The notes under the pieces: generated by a model
What the model saw: only the letters and a program-made list of their open reading frames with translations
What the model was told of the DNA's origin: nothing
Databases searched by the model: none
Translations under genes and position numbers: made by a program
Shown here: positions 6,209-7,719 of the stretch, one piece after another
Position numbering within the stretch: the first letter of the stretch is position 1
Layout of the letters: every line of letters starts with the position of its first letter
Source of the DNA: Salinibacterium sp.
Lineage (GTDB): Bacteria > Actinomycetota > Actinomycetes > Actinomycetales > Microbacteriaceae
Assembly (NCBI GenBank): GCA_004297555.1
Contig: SCSV01000113.1
Coordinates: forward strand, 1 to 7,719
DNA: 7,719 nucleotides
Direction: 5' to 3'

Positions 6209-6214
6209 AGCCTA
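6209..6214 (-). promoter_or_regulatory. Candidate -10 element of marP (TAGGCT), leaderless spacing
   Basis: On the minus strand TAGGCT fits TANNNT and ends 6 bp before the GTG at 6202, so transcription would begin at or next to the start codon. This spacing is typical of leaderless actinobacterial genes. No convincing -35 hexamer is seen; the region 17 bp upstream reads CCCCAC. Confidence 0.4.
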
Positions 6215-6230
6215 AAGGCGAAAAGCTGCG

Positions 6231-6271
6231 AGTGGGGTGCTGTGCAAGGTTCCCCATTCTGGGGACTCCAC
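6231..6271. repeat. Nested inverted repeat in the marP/NERD divergent promoter region
   Basis: An inner hairpin TCCCC-ATTCT-GGGGA (6251-6265) sits inside an outer pairing of GTGGGG (6232-6237) with CTCCAC (6266-6271), which includes one G-T pair. The location between two divergent genes suggests a regulator-binding site rather than a terminator. The 125-bp intergenic region 6203-6327 contains no gene that I can support. Confidence 0.4.
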
Positions 6272-6289
6272 GGGCATCCGCTGCCTGAT

Positions 6290-6295
6290 TAGCCT
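6290..6295 (+). promoter_or_regulatory. Weak -10 candidate (TAGCCT) of the second NERD gene
   Basis: TAGCCT fits TANNNT and lies 32 bp before the ATG at 6328, leaving room for a short leader with the ribosome binding site at 6318-6325. The matching -35 position (6267-6272, TCCACG) agrees with TTGACA at only three bases. Confidence 0.25.
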
Positions 6296-6327
6296 CAGTA
6301 GTAGAGGGGCGGCATCCGGGGGGAGCC

Positions 6328-7149
6328 ATGACTGATCTGTTGAACACAGGATCGCAGCCGGTCATGCGCGTGCAAGGCCCCGCATTTGGTGTGATCGCCG
6401 AGTGCCTTCGAATTCAATCCACGGCCCGAGCCCGCTCGCGGCTCGCTCGGCTCTTCGGAGCGAACCCCCTGCTGCCGGATGCCCGTAGCTGGTACCGCAG
6501 CGCACTGGGCGAGATCGCCGTGGCGAAGTCCCTGAAGAATCTGGGACCGGGGTGGACCGTGCTGCAGGCCGCGCGCATGGATTCGCTCAACCTCAACATC
6601 GACCACGTGGCGATTGGCCCCGCTGGAGTGTTCACAATCACCACCAAGGACCACACGGGTCAGCGAGTGTGGGTCGGCGAGGACTCGCTGCTCGTCAATG
6701 GCCACCGCACCAACCACATTGAAGACGTGCGGCATGCCGCGCACAGCGTCGAGCGCCTTCTGCGCTCGTCGTGGGACTTGCCGATTACGGTGACGCCGGT
6801 GATCGCGCTCATTGACCCTGGTTCGCTTGCATTCGGCAAGCGACGACTGAGAGACGTGGTGGTCGTGCGCTCCGCTCACCTTGAGCGCACGATCACCCGT
6901 CGGAGGTCTGTGCTGTCTGAGGCCTCGATCGCCATCTACGTGGGCATTGCGGACGATCGCAGCTCGTGGCACCCCGATTCGCGCGTCAAAGACGACACTC
7001 TGCATTACGAGCACCGCTTCCATCACCTGCAACACCAGGTCTCTAATGCCGCTCTGCGGCGGCACCTCTGGATCGTCTTGGGGGCCCTCGTGATCGGGTT
7101 GCCGATTCTGCTCGCCGCGGTGCGGGCGATCTTCGCGTGGGGTGCCTAG
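6328..7149 (+). CDS. NERD-domain protein with C-terminal membrane anchor (paralogue 2)
   Basis: The product is 273 aa from the ATG at 6328, with GGGGGGAG (6318-6325) just upstream. It is a clear paralogue of the protein at 4162-5007. Over the NERD region about half of the residues are identical, including R-LAR--G-NPL-P, ALGE (59-62), NLG--W-VL and IDH-AIGPAGVFT. The core residues are E62, D92-H93 and K107 in TITTK (103-107), so the lysine missing from the first copy is present here. The acidic residue usually two places before the lysine in nuclease-like members is T105. The C-terminal halves share a (V/I)DP strand, an LER motif and a W-P pair but are otherwise diverged. A single hydrophobic helix at about 246-270, preceded by RR, anchors the tail. 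Its stop codon overlaps that of the facing P-type ATPase gene. The function is unknown; membrane-bound nucleic-acid processing is a guess from the domain. Confidence 0.87.
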   Translation: MTDLLNTGSQPVMRVQGPAFGVIAECLRIQSTARARSRLARLFGANPLLPDARSWYRSALGEIAVAKSLKNLGPGWTVLQAARMDSLNLNIDHVAIGPAGVFTITTKDHTGQRVWVGEDSLLVNGHRTNHIEDVRHAAHSVERLLRSSWDLPITVTPVIALIDPGSLAFGKRRLRDVVVVRSAHLERTITRRRSVLSEASIAIYVGIADDRSSWHPDSRVKDDTLHYEHRFHHLQHQVSNAALRRHLWIVLGALVIGLPILLAAVRAIFAWGA

Positions 7150-7719
7150 CCCGATTCCCCGGCGTTCGCCGCGCGGTGCCAGAAGAACCGCTTCGCGATC
7201 TCGGTGGCAATCACATAGCCGAAGGTGATGAGCACGATCAATCCCAGCAAGTCGATTGGGATCGGAATGAGCCCAAGGGCTGGACCGAATGGTGAGAACG
7301 GAATGGCGATCGTGATCGGGATGATCGCGAGACTCGACAGCACAACCCATCGGCTCGGTTTGCTGCGGTAGAAGCGGCCTCGCGTGCGAAGCACGAAGAG
7401 CACGCACACTTCGGTGAGCACGGAGCCGAGAAACCAGGCACTGCGAAACTCCACGGCATGCGCATGAAAACCCAGTCGCAATACGGCAAAGGTCGTGAAG
7501 TCGAAGAGCGAGCTGATGGCCCCGAACACGATCATGTAGTTGCGGATCAGCCGGATGTCCCAGCGCTGTGGTCGCGACAATTGCGCCGCGTCCACCGAAT
7601 CCGTCGCAATCGTCGTGGCAGGCAGGTCGGTCAGCAGGTTGATGAGCAGAATCTGCCCTGCGAGCAATGGCAGAAAAGGGAGAACGATGGATGCGACGGC
7701 CATGCTCATCATGTTTCCG
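7146..7719 (-). CDS. mgtA: MgtA-type P-type cation ATPase, C-terminal part (partial)
   Basis: The frame is open from the right edge (bases 7718-7713 encode Gly-Asn) to the TAG at 7148-7146, giving 190 visible codons of a protein whose 5' end lies outside. The text GNMMSMAVASIVLPFLPLL, then NLLTDLPATTIATDSVD, SRPQRWDI, SSLFDFTTFAVL and IPFSPFGPALGL follows the C-terminal membrane domain of magnesium-translocating P-type ATPases (MgtA/MgtB, type IIIB). The NLLTD segment sits in the ion-binding helix M6. About five hydrophobic stretches are visible, followed by a short basic cytosolic tail. The phosphorylation and ATP-binding domains are outside the window, so transport activity cannot be judged. 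Mg2+ import is the family function; another divalent cation is possible. It converges on the second NERD gene, and the two stops share CTAG. Confidence 0.85.
   Translation of the reverse strand, partial: GNMMSMAVASIVLPFLPLLAGQILLINLLTDLPATTIATDSVDAAQLSRPQRWDIRLIRNYMIVFGAISSLFDFTTFAVLRLGFHAHAVEFRSAWFLGSVLTEVCVLFVLRTRGRFYRSKPSRWVVLSSLAIIPITIAIPFSPFGPALGLIPIPIDLLGLIVLITFGYVIATEIAKRFFWHRAANAGESG

Noticed and set aside
5340..6365. A 341-codon minus-strand frame overlapping marP
   Set aside because: It is a shifted frame of marP; only the marP frame shows the catalytic triad, helices and cysteine pair.
6295..7407. A 370-codon minus-strand frame across the second NERD gene and the ATPase gene
   Set aside because: It crosses two recognised genes in wrong frames and reads as Arg/His/Gln-rich shadow sequence.
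1..7719. CRISPR arrays, tRNA or rRNA genes, insertion sequences, prophage or integrase genes
   Set aside because: I saw no regularly spaced direct repeats, no tRNA-like cloverleaf sequence, no transposase motifs and no attachment-site duplication.

Overview
The window is GC-rich, densely coding bacterial DNA. It fits a high-GC actinobacterium, most likely of the Microbacteriaceae. This rests on codon use, a MarP-type protease, an actinobacterial HelD/HelR-type RNA polymerase motor, TANNNT-type promoter sites and a candidate leaderless GTG start. The family-level placement is inference. No tRNA, rRNA, CRISPR array, transposase or integrase is visible, and the region reads as chromosomal backbone.

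Layout. Bases 1-143 hold the 3' end of an FAD-linked oxidase (glycolate oxidase/D-lactate dehydrogenase type). Two small same-strand genes follow closely: an AhpD/carboxymuconolactone-decarboxylase-like protein (180-620) that keeps only one cysteine of the usual CxxC pair, and an unrecognised five-helix membrane protein (630-1469). A 220-bp gap with a perfect 12-bp inverted repeat and a probable promoter leads to helR (1690-3924), a complete HelD-family ATPase that acts on RNA polymerase. A 237-bp gap after helR contains a probable terminator and strong hairpins. It leads to a NERD-domain protein with a C-terminal membrane anchor (4162-5007). On the minus strand, tail-to-tail with it and only 4 bp away, is marP (5012-6202), a membrane-anchored extracytoplasmic serine protease with an intact catalytic triad and cysteine pair. 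Divergent from marP is a second NERD/membrane-anchor protein (6328-7149), a paralogue of the first. It ends inside the stop codon of a minus-strand MgtA-type P-type ATPase (7146-7719), which runs off the right edge.

How the genes may fit together. MarP is known in mycobacteria for acid and oxidative stress resistance, HelR for freeing stalled or rifamycin-bound RNA polymerase, and MgtA for Mg2+ import. The window therefore has a stress and envelope-homeostasis flavour, but a shared pathway is only inferred. The most unusual points are the pair of diverged NERD paralogues bracketing marP (one has lost the conserved lysine), the structured leader before the first NERD gene, the long inverted repeat before helR, and an apparent excess of the hexamer GGATGC/GCATCC across the window.
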